A stretch of DNA of 64,000 nt from Mesobacillus zeae (GTDB taxonomy: Bacteria > Bacillota > Bacilli > Bacillales > Cytobacillaceae). The stretch covers positions 1 through 64,000 of the forward strand of contig NZ_QWVT01000019.1 of assembly GCF_003570705.1 (NCBI RefSeq), read 5' to 3'. The notes below the pieces were generated by a model. That model did not search any database. It had not been told where the DNA came from and saw only the letters and a list, made by a program, of their open reading frames with translations. Shown in pieces: positions 17,789 through 25,576 of the stretch (positions are counted from its first letter, which is position 1; every line of letters begins with the position of its first letter). The position numbers and the translations under genes are program-made.

Positions 17789-18805
17789 TCAGCCACCAAT
17801 ATAGGACATTTCGATTTTCTTTCGGTTTGCCATTGTCTCAGCAGTTCTTTCATCGGAATAACGGTCTATCCGATGGTTCCAAATATCCATGATCCGCTTG
17901 CTGAGTTCCCCATCGCCTGCACCATCGCGCATAAAATCACGGATATCTGAACCATTGCCATTGAACAAGCAGGTGAAAATCTGGCCGTTGGCAGACAGCC
18001 TGGCACGTGTACAGCTTGAACAAAACGATTCAGAAACAGAGGAAATGAATCCGACATGGACATCTGTCCCTTTATACCGATAGCGTCTTGCTACCTCGCC
18101 AAAATAGGCCGGTTCTGTTTCCTCCAGAGTATAGTTTTCCCGAATGACATCGTAAATCTGTTTCTTTGTAATAACATCATCCATTTTCCATCCGTTCGTA
18201 CTGCCGACATCCATGAATTCAATGAACCTCAGCTCAAGATTCTCCTTCTTGCAGAACTCTGCCATTGGGACGATTTCGGTATCGTTCAATCCTTTTTTTA
18301 CAACCATATTAATCTTTACCCCAAGCCCCGCATGCTTTGCTGCATTGATTCCGTCAATGACCGGGGTTACACCTACTTTCCGCCCGTTTATCTGCCCAAA
18401 CAGTTCATCATTAAGGCTATCAAGGCTTATATTTACACGTTTGAGCCCTGCATCCGCAAGCTGTTCAGCAAACCTTGGAAGAAGTACACCATTTGTGGTC
18501 AATGCGATATCAGCGAGTCCTGGAATAGAAGAAAGCTTTTTGACGAGTACCGGCATATCTTTTCTAAGCAAAGGTTCCCCGCCTGTTAGCCTGATTTTTT
18601 CCACGCCTAACCCGACAAATATACGGGCAATGCGTTCTATCTCTTCATAGCTTAACAACTCACTTTTAGGCAAAAAAGCAAAGTCTGGACCAAATATTTC
18701 AGCAGGCATACAGTAACTGCAGCGGAAATTGCAGCGGTCGATGACAGAAATGCGCAAATCCCTAAGCGGCCTGTCCAGCTTATCTTTAACAAATTGTTTA
18801 TTCAT
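17789..18805 (-). CDS. moaA: GTP 3',8-cyclase MoaA
   Basis: MoaA is the radical SAM enzyme that starts molybdenum-cofactor synthesis from GTP. The 338 residues have the N-terminal cluster cysteines C25-x3-C29-x2-C32 in [13 protein letters not shown] second C-terminal cluster is visible in [18 protein letters not shown], as expected of MoaA. GGAG lies about ten bases before ATG. It is divergent from fnr across a 393-base gap. MoaA, MoeA and MobB together indicate supply of cofactor to a molybdoenzyme that is not itself in the window. Confidence 0.95.
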   Translation of the reverse strand: MNKQFVKDKLDRPLRDLRISVIDRCNFRCSYCMPAEIFGPDFAFLPKSELLSYEEIERIARIFVGLGVEKIRLTGGEPLLRKDMPVLVKKLSSIPGLADIALTTNGVLLPRFAEQLADAGLKRVNISLDSLNDELFGQINGRKVGVTPVIDGINAAKHAGLGVKINMVVKKGLNDTEIVPMAEFCKKENLELRFIEFMDVGSTNGWKMDDVITKKQIYDVIRENYTLEETEPAYFGEVARRYRYKGTDVHVGFISSVSESFCSSCTRARLSANGQIFTCLFNGNGSDIRDFMRDGAGDGELSKRIMDIWNHRIDRYSDERTAETMANRKKIEMSYIGG

Positions 18806-19198
18806 TCACTTCAACTCCATATATAGAAGTCCTGTTATCTGACATTGTAACAGTAGAAATACAGCCTTACTGTTAATATTCTCACAGCAGTTTTTAAAAT
18901 AACTTGTTGTTTTTGTTTATCATACTATACATCTTACGGTAAAAACTACGTACATGATGTATATACCCTAAATTTCATAAACTTGTCATATAAAATAGGA
19001 TTATTTTCTTCTATTCATATAATACCGATACGACAAGAACAATCCGTTGCTGGTGAATGTTGTTTTTTACAAAATTGTGAACACGAATCAACAGAGACGT
19101 GACAACTTTTCAACAAGTGTGATTGGCATCCGATTTAACACTATAGAGGTGTTAATATTAGCGTCAAAGGATACTATTTCGATTAAAGGATGATGACC
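18806..19198. other. Intergenic region between moaA and fnr (393 bases)
   Basis: No gene of convincing quality lies here. The strand toward fnr contains TGTGATTGGCATCCGA (19118-19133), a half-conserved FNR box, and TAATAT preceded by TG (19153-19158) as a candidate extended -10. ATTGTGAAC near 19072 resembles ResD-binding sequence TTTGTGAAT. Autoregulation of fnr and ResD input are plausible but not shown. Confidence 0.45.
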
Positions 19199-19897
19199 AT
19201 GCCTTATAAAAATAAAGTGACCCATTCGATTGAAATCAAAGAACTATTGCATTTCGCCGACAGGACCATCACTGCGAAAAAAGGGACATACCTGTTCCAG
19301 GAAGGCATGGATGCAGAGGAATTATATCTCATTATTTCCGGAAAGGTTCAAATCAGCAAAGTCACCAAGGATGGGCGTGAACTCGCCCTCAGGATTTGCG
19401 GCGAAAACGATATATGCGGCGAACTTACTTTGTTTACTGAAGCACCGAAATATTTACTCAGCGCGCTTGTATTAGACGAAGGGGAAATCGTCGCCATTAA
19501 AAAAGATGTCATTGAACGGGAAATTTTTCAAAACCCTTCTCTTGCCTTTGAATTCATGAAATGGATGAGCGACCACTTTCGAAAGACACAGACCAAATTC
19601 CGCGACCTGGTTTTGAACGGAAAAAAAGGGGCGCTTTTCTCGACATTAATCCGGATGACCAACTCTTACGGTGTAAAGAAAACGGATGGTATTTTAATTG
19701 ACCTTCCCCTGACAAACCAGGAACTTGCCAACTTTTGCGGAACTTCTCGCGAGAGTACCAACAGGATCTTAAATGATTTAAAACGAGGAGGAATTATCTC
19801 CATTAAAAAAGGAAAAATTATCATCCATGATCTCGATTACCTAAAAGCAGAAATCGGATGCGAGAACTGCCCTGCGGTTTTTTGCAACATAGAATAA
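19199..19897 (+). CDS. fnr: Anaerobic transcription regulator Fnr (CRP family)
   Basis: This is the oxygen-responsive activator of anaerobic genes. The 232 residues have an N-terminal cyclic-nucleotide-binding fold (about residues 20-130), a dimer helix and a C-terminal helix-turn-helix with TNQELANFCGTSRESTNRIL. The C-terminus carries C221-x2-C224-x4-C229, the Fe-S ligand pattern of Bacillus Fnr, unlike the N-terminal cluster of E. coli FNR. The start at MPYKNK is chosen because AAAGG lies nine bases upstream. Two further ATGs at 19190 and 19193 overlap that site. FNR boxes at ywiC, scdA, the SPASM gene and narK are its likely targets. Confidence 0.94.
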   Translation: MPYKNKVTHSIEIKELLHFADRTITAKKGTYLFQEGMDAEELYLIISGKVQISKVTKDGRELALRICGENDICGELTLFTEAPKYLLSALVLDEGEIVAIKKDVIEREIFQNPSLAFEFMKWMSDHFRKTQTKFRDLVLNGKKGALFSTLIRMTNSYGVKKTDGILIDLPLTNQELANFCGTSRESTNRILNDLKRGGIISIKKGKIIIHDLDYLKAEIGCENCPAVFCNIE

Positions 19898-19920
19898 GCT
19901 TTCCATACTCTCTTTCACTA

Positions 19921-19955
19921 AAAGGAGGAACACAATTTCCGTGTTCCTCCTTCTT
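19921..19955. terminator. Bidirectional terminator between fnr and the SPASM gene
   Basis: AAGGAGGAACAC pairs perfectly with GTGTTCCTCCTT over a seven-base loop, between two convergent genes. T-rich tracts follow on the plus side. Confidence 0.85.
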
Positions 19956-19957
19956 AT

Positions 19958-21082
19958 TTACATTTGCTGTTTTTGCTTTCTCAATTTTTTTGGGATATAG
20001 ACACAAAACGGTTCACTCTCAAGATAGTCCCCCGTCATTGCATAGGCCCTCGAACGCGACCCACCGCAAACATGGCGGAATTCGCACTGACCGCATTTCC
20101 CCTTAAAATTGTCGGGATCCCTGAGCGATTTGAATATCGGTGAATCCCGATAAATTTCTGCCAGCGGCTCTTCCCGGACATTCCCGGCCTTAACAGGCAG
20201 AAGTCCACTCGGATATACATCGCCAATATGCGAGATGAATACGAAGCCATTGCCATCATTCACTCCCTTTGGAGCCCGGCCGAGTCCGTCGATTGAGCCG
20301 GTAAGTCCTTGTTCGGTGAGTGCATCAAGATATTCAATTTCCTCTGTCTGTCCCTTAGCCTCACGCATCTTCTGTTGAATGACAACGCGCCGATAATGCT
20401 GGGCAGCTGTCGTTTTAATATCAAACTTGACTTTTTTGCTCAGGTTATACAGCCAGGTGAACACTTTTTCATGTTCAGCGGGGCTGACCATATCCTTTTC
20501 CTGTCCTCTTCCTGTCGGAACTAGGAAGAATACACTCCAAAGCACACAATCAAGCTTTTCCACGAGCGCAGCCATCTCTTCAAGATGTCCTGCATTGTAC
20601 CTGGAAATCACTGTGTTAATTTGAATGGGTATTTTAAGTTCATGTAAATATTGAATTCTTTCCATTGTGAGGTCGAAGGAGCCTACTGTACCGCGAAAGT
20701 GGTCGTGAATCTCGGCAGTTGGCCCGTCCAAGCTAAAAGCCCAGCGGGACAAGCCCACTTCTTTCGCTTTCTTGATCGCTTCCTTCGTGACATTGGGCGT
20801 AGCGCTGGGAGTCATTGATACTCGGACACCTTTTTGTACAGCGTACTCGGCAATCTCAAAGACATCTTCCCTCATCAACGGGTCGCCGCCTGTAAATACA
20901 AGCAAAGGGGTTTTCATTTCATAAATTTGATCAATCAGCGCTTTCCCCTCTTCAAAGCTCAGTTCACGCGGGTCGCGCCGATATTGAGCTTCCGCCCTGC
21001 AGTGCAGGCACTTAAGCTGGCATGCTCTTGTCAATTCCCAGATTACTATGAAAGGGTCTTCGTTAAAATCCCTTGAATACAT
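19958..21082 (-). CDS. Radical SAM/SPASM protein (TIGR04053-like)
   Basis: This 374-residue radical SAM enzyme has cluster cysteines C21-x3-C25-x2-C28 (TRACQLKCLHC) and the SAM-binding GGDPL motif. It ends in a SPASM-type region with CGQCEFRHVCGG and a last cysteine in EPFC, implying auxiliary Fe-S clusters. It is related to the NirJ/AhbD/PqqE class, acting on tetrapyrroles or peptides. The substrate is not known. The start at MYSRDFNED is chosen because AGGAGG lies ten bases upstream and the predicted FNR-driven transcript starts near 21112. Longer in-frame starts at 21160 would lie upstream of that transcript. No small precursor peptide was seen beside it. Confidence 0.82.
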   Translation of the reverse strand: MYSRDFNEDPFIVIWELTRACQLKCLHCRAEAQYRRDPRELSFEEGKALIDQIYEMKTPLLVFTGGDPLMREDVFEIAEYAVQKGVRVSMTPSATPNVTKEAIKKAKEVGLSRWAFSLDGPTAEIHDHFRGTVGSFDLTMERIQYLHELKIPIQINTVISRYNAGHLEEMAALVEKLDCVLWSVFFLVPTGRGQEKDMVSPAEHEKVFTWLYNLSKKVKFDIKTTAAQHYRRVVIQQKMREAKGQTEEIEYLDALTEQGLTGSIDGLGRAPKGVNDGNGFVFISHIGDVYPSGLLPVKAGNVREEPLAEIYRDSPIFKSLRDPDNFKGKCGQCEFRHVCGGSRSRAYAMTGDYLESEPFCVYIPKKLRKQKQQM

Positions 21083-21118
21083 TCTGTTTACGCCTCCTGT
21101 TCCATCACCTATATCAAC

Positions 21119-21161
21119 AGTATAAGAAACTGATGAAGTTTTCATAGTGAATTCCATCACT
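21119..21161 (-). promoter_or_regulatory. FNR-type promoter of the SPASM gene
   Basis: The minus strand has AGTGATGGAATTCACT (21161-21146), one base from TGTGA-N6-TCACT. A TATACT -10 box (21124-21119) puts the box centre at -41.5 from a start near 21112. The leader to the chosen start is about 30 bases. Confidence 0.65.
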
Positions 21162-21208
21162 CCAAAAGATTTGCACTATGGCTATTTAATGAACAATTTT
21201 CACAGGTG

Positions 21209-21246
21209 AAAAATGCCCTGAACCTTAATAGTCCCGGGCATTTCTA
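21209..21246 (-). terminator. Terminator of narK
   Basis: AAATGCCC pairs with GGGCATTT around a 17-base loop, immediately after narK. TTTTCAC-AG-GTGAAAA (21197-21212) adjoins it as a separate small palindrome. Confidence 0.65.
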
Positions 21247-21252
21247 TTTCTT

Positions 21253-22545
21253 TTATAATTTTACTTCGGCATTTTTCCTCTGGTAGTAAAACCAATTCAG
21301 CAGGAATGAAACGATATATACGGCAATGAAGAAGTACAGGGCATTGATTGGCGTTCCCGTACTGGCTGTACTCCAGCCAAACAGTTTTGGGATGAAGAAA
21401 GAGCCATATGCAGCAAATGCCGCCGAGAAGCCAAGAACAGGTGCCGCTTCTTTTGCAGAGAAAATATTAGGAATCATCTGGAATGTTGAACCTGATCCGA
21501 TTCCCGCAGCTATAAACAAGACGAGGAAAGAGGCTAGGAATCCTGCAAAATTCACTTGTTTTGTGAAATAGACAACTGCCATCGCTCCGATTGTCATGAC
21601 AATCAACGTAATAGAAGTAATGAGTGTACCTCCAAGCTTGTCGGAAATCCAGCCGCCAACCGGCCGTGAAGCTGCAGCCAGAAAGGCTCCGAGGAAGGCA
21701 AGGCCGATATGCTCCGGAAACAAAGATTTCAGCAAAAGCGGAAATGCTGCAGCATAGCCTATAAAGGATCCAAAGGTTGCAATATACAGCACTGTCATGA
21801 TCCATGTATGCTTCTTTTTAACAATGACAAATTGTTCAGCGACCGATTGTTTTGCTCCTGGAAGGTTATCCATACCGAAATATGCGAGAACAGTCAGGAT
21901 GATAATGGGGATTACCCAGACAAAAGCAGCGTTTTGCAGCCATATTTGTGTTCCGTCTGACAGAATCTGGCCCTTCGTATTTCCGCCTATGAAAGCAAAA
22001 GTGCTTGAGGCAATGGCAAGCGGTGTGATGAACTGAACGACGGATACCCCCATATTTCCTAAACCGCCATTAATTCCAAGAGCCGTACCCTTCTCCTTTT
22101 TTGGGTAAAACATGCTGATATTTGCTGTTGAAGAGGAGAAGTTCCCCCCGCCTAGCCCGCAGAGAGCTGCGAGAAGAGCCATTATCCAGTATGGAGTATC
22201 TGGATTTTGGACTGCAAAGCCAATTCCAAGTGCCGGAATAAGCAGGACTCCTGTGGAGAACACTGTCCAGTTCCGGCCACCAAACGCACCGGCTCCGAAA
22301 GTATATATGAAACGAAGTGTGGCACCAACAAGCCCCGGAAGCGCCGCCAGCGTAAAAAGCTGCTGCTGCGAAAAAGAAAATCCGATGTCATTGAGTCTGA
22401 TAGCTACAACCGACCATATTTGCCAAATGATAAAAGCGATCATCAATGAAGGTACCGAAATCCAGAGATTCCTCTGGGCATGCTTCTTGCCTTCAGCTTC
22501 CCAAAAAGCCGGATTTTCCGGATTCCAACTCGTGATTCTAGGCAT
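21253..22545 (-). CDS. narK: Nitrate/nitrite transporter NarK
   Basis: NarK is a major facilitator of the nitrate/nitrite porter family that imports nitrate or exports nitrite. The 430 residues contain about twelve membrane segments and a glycine-rich nitrate signature, GINGGLGNMGVSVVQF, near residue 155. ASRPVGGWISDKLGG is the MFS loop between helices 8 and 9. The start at MPRITSWNP is chosen because GGGGG lies eight bases upstream and homologues start there. The reading frame extends 22 codons further without support. It has its own FNR promoter and terminator. Confidence 0.94.
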   Translation of the reverse strand: MPRITSWNPENPAFWEAEGKKHAQRNLWISVPSLMIAFIIWQIWSVVAIRLNDIGFSFSQQQLFTLAALPGLVGATLRFIYTFGAGAFGGRNWTVFSTGVLLIPALGIGFAVQNPDTPYWIMALLAALCGLGGGNFSSSTANISMFYPKKEKGTALGINGGLGNMGVSVVQFITPLAIASSTFAFIGGNTKGQILSDGTQIWLQNAAFVWVIPIIILTVLAYFGMDNLPGAKQSVAEQFVIVKKKHTWIMTVLYIATFGSFIGYAAAFPLLLKSLFPEHIGLAFLGAFLAAASRPVGGWISDKLGGTLITSITLIVMTIGAMAVVYFTKQVNFAGFLASFLVLFIAAGIGSGSTFQMIPNIFSAKEAAPVLGFSAAFAAYGSFFIPKLFGWSTASTGTPINALYFFIAVYIVSFLLNWFYYQRKNAEVKL

Positions 22546-22597
22546 ATCATTTCCCCCTGTATTGTTTTCAAAATTTTGGTGATTTACTATTGAGGTT

Positions 22598-22640
22598 ATG
22601 GTAACACACACGATTTTTAAGAGGTGTGACAGACTTCACA
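22598..22640 (-). promoter_or_regulatory. FNR-dependent promoter of narK
   Basis: TGTGACAGACTTCACA (22625-22640) is a perfectly symmetric TGTGA-N6-TCACA box. On the minus strand TACCAT (22603-22598) stands at the -10 position for a start near 22591, giving a box centre of -41.5. Further TCAC half-sites occur at 22670-22700. Confidence 0.75.
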
Positions 22641-22710
22641 GTACACATTTCCGTAACAATCACAGTCACTTTTTAGTCACATTTTAAAATCCAAACATTA
22701 TTTCACAATA

Positions 22711-22746
22711 AAAAAACCGCTAGGATTCAAGATCCCGACGGTTTTT
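22711..22746 (-). terminator. Terminator downstream of the yitW-like gene
   Basis: AAAAACCG pairs with CGGTTTTT, with an inner GGAT/ATCC pairing. It lies about 90 bases past the yitW stop on the minus strand and separates that gene from narK. Confidence 0.7.
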
Positions 22747-22770
22747 AACGTTAACCTTATTCATTTTTCA

Positions 22771-22815
22771 TAAGGGATTTCCCTTAATTAAGATAATATT
22801 AGCCCCTAATATTAT
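22771..22815. repeat. Two adjacent perfect inverted repeats
   Basis: TAAGGGA-TT-TCCCTTA (22771-22786) is followed six bases later by ATAATATTAG-CCC-CTAATATTAT (22793-22815). Both lie between the yitW stop and its terminator. They could be RNA hairpins in the 3' untranslated region or protein-binding palindromes. Confidence 0.6.
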
Positions 22816-22834
22816 TCACATTAGAGTCTACTAC

Positions 22835-23146
22835 CTAATCCCTGACACCAAGCGCAATTTTTGCATAGCGTGACATCATGTCTTTTGACCATGGAGGATT
22901 GAAGACAATGTTAACATCCACATTTTTCACTTCAGGAAGGTCCGTAAGCGAGTGTTTAACCTGCTCAACAATCGTTCCGGCAAGCGGGCAACCCATCGAT
23001 GTAAGAGTCATTGTAATCGTCGTATTCCCTTCCTCGTCCATTTCTGCATCGTACACTAGCCCAAGATTCACAATATCAACACCGAGTTCAGGGTCAACCA
23101 CCATTTCAAGTGCTCCCATGATGCTGTCTTTCATTTCTTGATCCAA
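22835..23146 (-). CDS. yitW: Metal-sulfur cluster assembly factor (MIP18/DUF59 family)
   Basis: This 103-residue DUF59 protein has VDPELGVDIVNLGLVYD near residue 17 and the conserved cysteine in TSMGCPLAG (Cys53). The family takes part in Fe-S cluster maturation (SufT/YitW). The start is TTG (23146), supported by AAAGGAG nine bases upstream. It follows the yitV-like hydrolase after about 70 bases on the same strand, as in the B. subtilis yitVW order from memory. Confidence 0.9.
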   Translation of the reverse strand: MDQEMKDSIMGALEMVVDPELGVDIVNLGLVYDAEMDEEGNTTITMTLTSMGCPLAGTIVEQVKHSLTDLPEVKNVDVNIVFNPPWSKDMMSRYAKIALGVRD

Positions 23147-23216
23147 AGCTGTCCGCTCCTTTCATTTGTCCATCGTATCTTTCATCTTACAGCATTAAAC
23201 GTGCCTTTTACAGCTA

Positions 23217-23990
23217 TTACCTCTCCAAATGACAGGAAAACCACTCTGCAGTCTTTCTGACACCCGTTTTTGATACCTTGTGCCCCGCATGACTGTCAGC
23301 AATAAAATCCAGCTTCTCCGGAAAATCTTTGTAGCTTTCCCGGATTTCTTCGTAAAAGTGGCGTGCACCTTCATATGGGACAATAGGGTCAAGCTTTCCA
23401 TGCCAGAACAACAGCGGCCTGCCTGCAAGCTTTTCAGCCTGCAAACCTAAGTCGTAGATGGCAATCTTACCTAGCAGTGTATCCATCTGTTCTTCGGTGA
23501 AAGGAAGGCTCACACCATGCTTCTCCATTTCGGCTATCTGCCAGCGGGCAAGCTGGCTATAAGCCGGGTAGCCCATCAGGCTCGCTGCAGCTGAAATCCA
23601 CCTATACTGGCTTATAGCCCCCAGCGTGGTGATAGCCCCCATGGAGGTGCCGGCCACACCAATTTTATGCTGATCGGCTAGGCCTTTGCCGACAAAATAA
23701 GCTTGAAGCTTATCTATTTCCTTTATGGAATTAATCACAATTTCCCAAAAAGAAAAACCTAGTTCCCTTTCTGTTTTCCCGCAGCTTCTTTCCCCGTGAT
23801 AGAGCGCTTCCGGCAGGGCCACCCTCAGGCCCTTTTCAGCCATTAAGTAGGCATAGTTCAAATTGGTCTCCTTTGTACTCGTAAAACCGTGCAGAAAGAA
23901 CACGAGTGGAAGAGCGTCGGAGAAATTCTCCTGCTTTGCAATATGAAGGACGGGAATATTGTCTATGGACAATTTTTCAATCGTAATCAT
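23217..23990 (-). CDS. yitV: Alpha/beta hydrolase, YitV-like esterase
   Basis: This cytoplasmic serine hydrolase of 257 residues has the oxyanion motif FFLHGFTS near residue 32 and the nucleophile in GTSMGA (Ser116). An acid lies in HGKLDPIVPY and a histidine in SHAGHKV. Homologues are annotated as esterases of the dienelactone-hydrolase type. The substrate is unknown. The start at MITIEK is chosen for AAAGGAGG nine bases upstream, dropping 12 codons from the longest reading. Confidence 0.88.
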   Translation of the reverse strand: MITIEKLSIDNIPVLHIAKQENFSDALPLVFFLHGFTSTKETNLNYAYLMAEKGLRVALPEALYHGERSCGKTERELGFSFWEIVINSIKEIDKLQAYFVGKGLADQHKIGVAGTSMGAITTLGAISQYRWISAAASLMGYPAYSQLARWQIAEMEKHGVSLPFTEEQMDTLLGKIAIYDLGLQAEKLAGRPLLFWHGKLDPIVPYEGARHFYEEIRESYKDFPEKLDFIADSHAGHKVSKTGVRKTAEWFSCHLER

Positions 23991-24200
23991 CTGGAATCCT
24001 CCTTTCTGGCAGTACTGAAGGGTCATTAAATGATTTTCTTACAAGAAATATGTAAAATATAAATCATAGCTCTTAGACGGATTGCTATACTTGCCTAATA
24101 ACGATTGTAGTACTTTTCGTTTTGCTGCGTCCAACATTTAGACATACATTTGTCACTGTGTATTGTATTTTTATTAAAAACGAGAAAAGAAGGAGCTTTT

Positions 24201-25019
24201 ATGACAGATAAACACTTAATTGCACTGGACCTTGACGGTACATTGCTCAAGGACAACAAAACCATTTCCGAAACAAACAAACGTGTCATCAAAAAAGCCA
24301 GGGAAGACGGCCATGTTGTGATGATTGCGACAGGTCGGCCATTCCGATCAAGTGAAATGTATTATCATGAACTGGAGCTTGATACCCCTATCGTCAATTT
24401 CAATGGTGCCTATGTGCACCACCCGCTTGACCAAAAATGGGGCGTGCATCATTCTCCTTTATCTGTCGATGTCGCCAAGGACATTGTCGAAGCACTCGAT
24501 ACATTCGAATACTACAATATTATCGCAGAAGTGATTGATGATGTATATTTCCATTATCATGATGAAAAACTCCTTGATATTTTCAGTCTTGGTGACCCTC
24601 ATGTAACAACAGGAGACCTGCGGAGATTTTTGAAAAAGTCACCGACAAGCATGCTGATCCATACAAACGAAGAGCAAGTGAAAAAAATCCGCAGCCATCT
24701 ATCCGATGTCCACGCAGAAGTGATTGACCACCGAAGCTGGGCAGCACCATGGCATGTCATTGAAATCGTTAAGTATGGACTAAACAAAGCGGTAGGTCTG
24801 AAAAGGGCTTCAGACTATTTCGATATTCCGTCCGACCGGATCATTGCCTTCGGAGATGAAGACAATGACTTAGACATGCTGGAATATGCCGGCCGCGGGG
24901 TGGCAATGGGCAACGGAATTGACGCAGTTAAAACAATCGCAAATGAAACAACCTTGTCCAACGAAGAAGACGGTGTGGGTATCTACCTTAACGACCTGCT
25001 GAATCTGAAAGCTTTATAA
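24201..25019 (+). CDS. yitU: Cof-type HAD phosphatase, YitU-like
   Basis: This HAD superfamily IIB phosphatase of 272 residues has the nucleophile motif DLDGTLL at about residue 9, motif II TGRP near 43, and GDEDNDLDML near 215. B. subtilis YitU has been linked to flavin-precursor dephosphorylation. For this copy the substrate is inferred only from family. The start at MTDKHL is preceded by AAGGAG. It is divergent from yitV. Confidence 0.88.
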   Translation: MTDKHLIALDLDGTLLKDNKTISETNKRVIKKAREDGHVVMIATGRPFRSSEMYYHELELDTPIVNFNGAYVHHPLDQKWGVHHSPLSVDVAKDIVEALDTFEYYNIIAEVIDDVYFHYHDEKLLDIFSLGDPHVTTGDLRRFLKKSPTSMLIHTNEEQVKKIRSHLSDVHAEVIDHRSWAAPWHVIEIVKYGLNKAVGLKRASDYFDIPSDRIIAFGDEDNDLDMLEYAGRGVAMGNGIDAVKTIANETTLSNEEDGVGIYLNDLLNLKAL

Positions 25020-25029
25020 GCGCTTAAGA

Positions 25030-25060
25030 GCAGGATGGCTGAAACGCCCTCCTGTTTTTT
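25030..25060 (+). terminator. Terminator after yitU
   Basis: CAGGA and TCCTG form a stem with inner GG/CC pairing, followed by T6. It starts about ten bases after the yitU stop. Confidence 0.65.
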
Positions 25061-25150
25061 CATGTTTTTGAACAGACAAGAGCATACTAACAAACGAGGC
25101 AGAGCTGCTGCTTCAAACCATACTCGGACGATTCTTGAGGAGGGGTTACG

Positions 25151-25303
25151 ATGGGAAAACGGAATAAATCGAAACGCTTTGTGAAACAAGGTGTTGACAG
25201 TGTTTCAAGACATGCTGATCGAATCCCGTACCACACCACTTACGCAGAAGCCGAAGCAAGGAAAATGGCAGATGTAAAAGAATCCTCACTGGGAGGAATT
25301 TAA
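25151..25303 (+). CDS. Uncharacterised basic small protein
   Basis: This 50-residue frame starts MGKRNKSKRFVKQG and ends DVKESSLGGI. It has GGAGGGG ten bases before ATG, and its last codons form the ribosome-binding site of the next gene, which starts two bases after its stop. That coupling supports translation. The N-terminal third is strongly basic, and no membrane segment is present. I do not recognise the family. Confidence 0.7.
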   Translation: MGKRNKSKRFVKQGVDSVSRHADRIPYHTTYAEAEARKMADVKESSLGGI

Positions 25304-25304
25304 C

Positions 25305-25493
25305 ATGGGCAACAAGCTTTTTCAGGAAGCGAGAAAAGCTGTATCAATAGCTGCAGATACAAATCAGGCGGAGAAAGAAACAGCCATTCGCCATGCTGAA
25401 AACAGCCTGTCTTCCGCCTATGCCAATTCAACAATTGCCGAGAAGGAGCAGCTCAGGCGCTTGCAGGGCGAGCTAGATTCCATTAAGAGCTGA
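25305..25493 (+). CDS. DUF3813-like small protein (YizC-like)
   Basis: This 62-residue, mostly helical protein (MGNKLFQEARKAVSIAADTN...) has alternating charged residues. It resembles the DUF3813 family found beside yitU in Bacillus. The function is unknown. GGGAGGAAT lies within the preceding gene's last codons, and the two starts are coupled. It is followed by a strong terminator. Confidence 0.75.
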   Translation: MGNKLFQEARKAVSIAADTNQAEKETAIRHAENSLSSAYANSTIAEKEQLRRLQGELDSIKS

Positions 25494-25527
25494 CAATAGC
25501 CAATTTCGTCTAAGGCCATGGCCTCAA

Positions 25528-25576
25528 AACAGCAAAAAGCTGGCACGGGAAAAACCGTGACAGCTTTTTGCTGTTA
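25528..25576. terminator. Strong bidirectional terminator
   Basis: AACAGCAAAAAGCTG pairs with CAGCTTTTTGCTGTT, and the stem continues with CACGG/CCGTG. It ends the small-gene operon on the plus strand and the BsuPI-like gene on the minus strand, whose stop codon lies in the stem. Confidence 0.88.
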
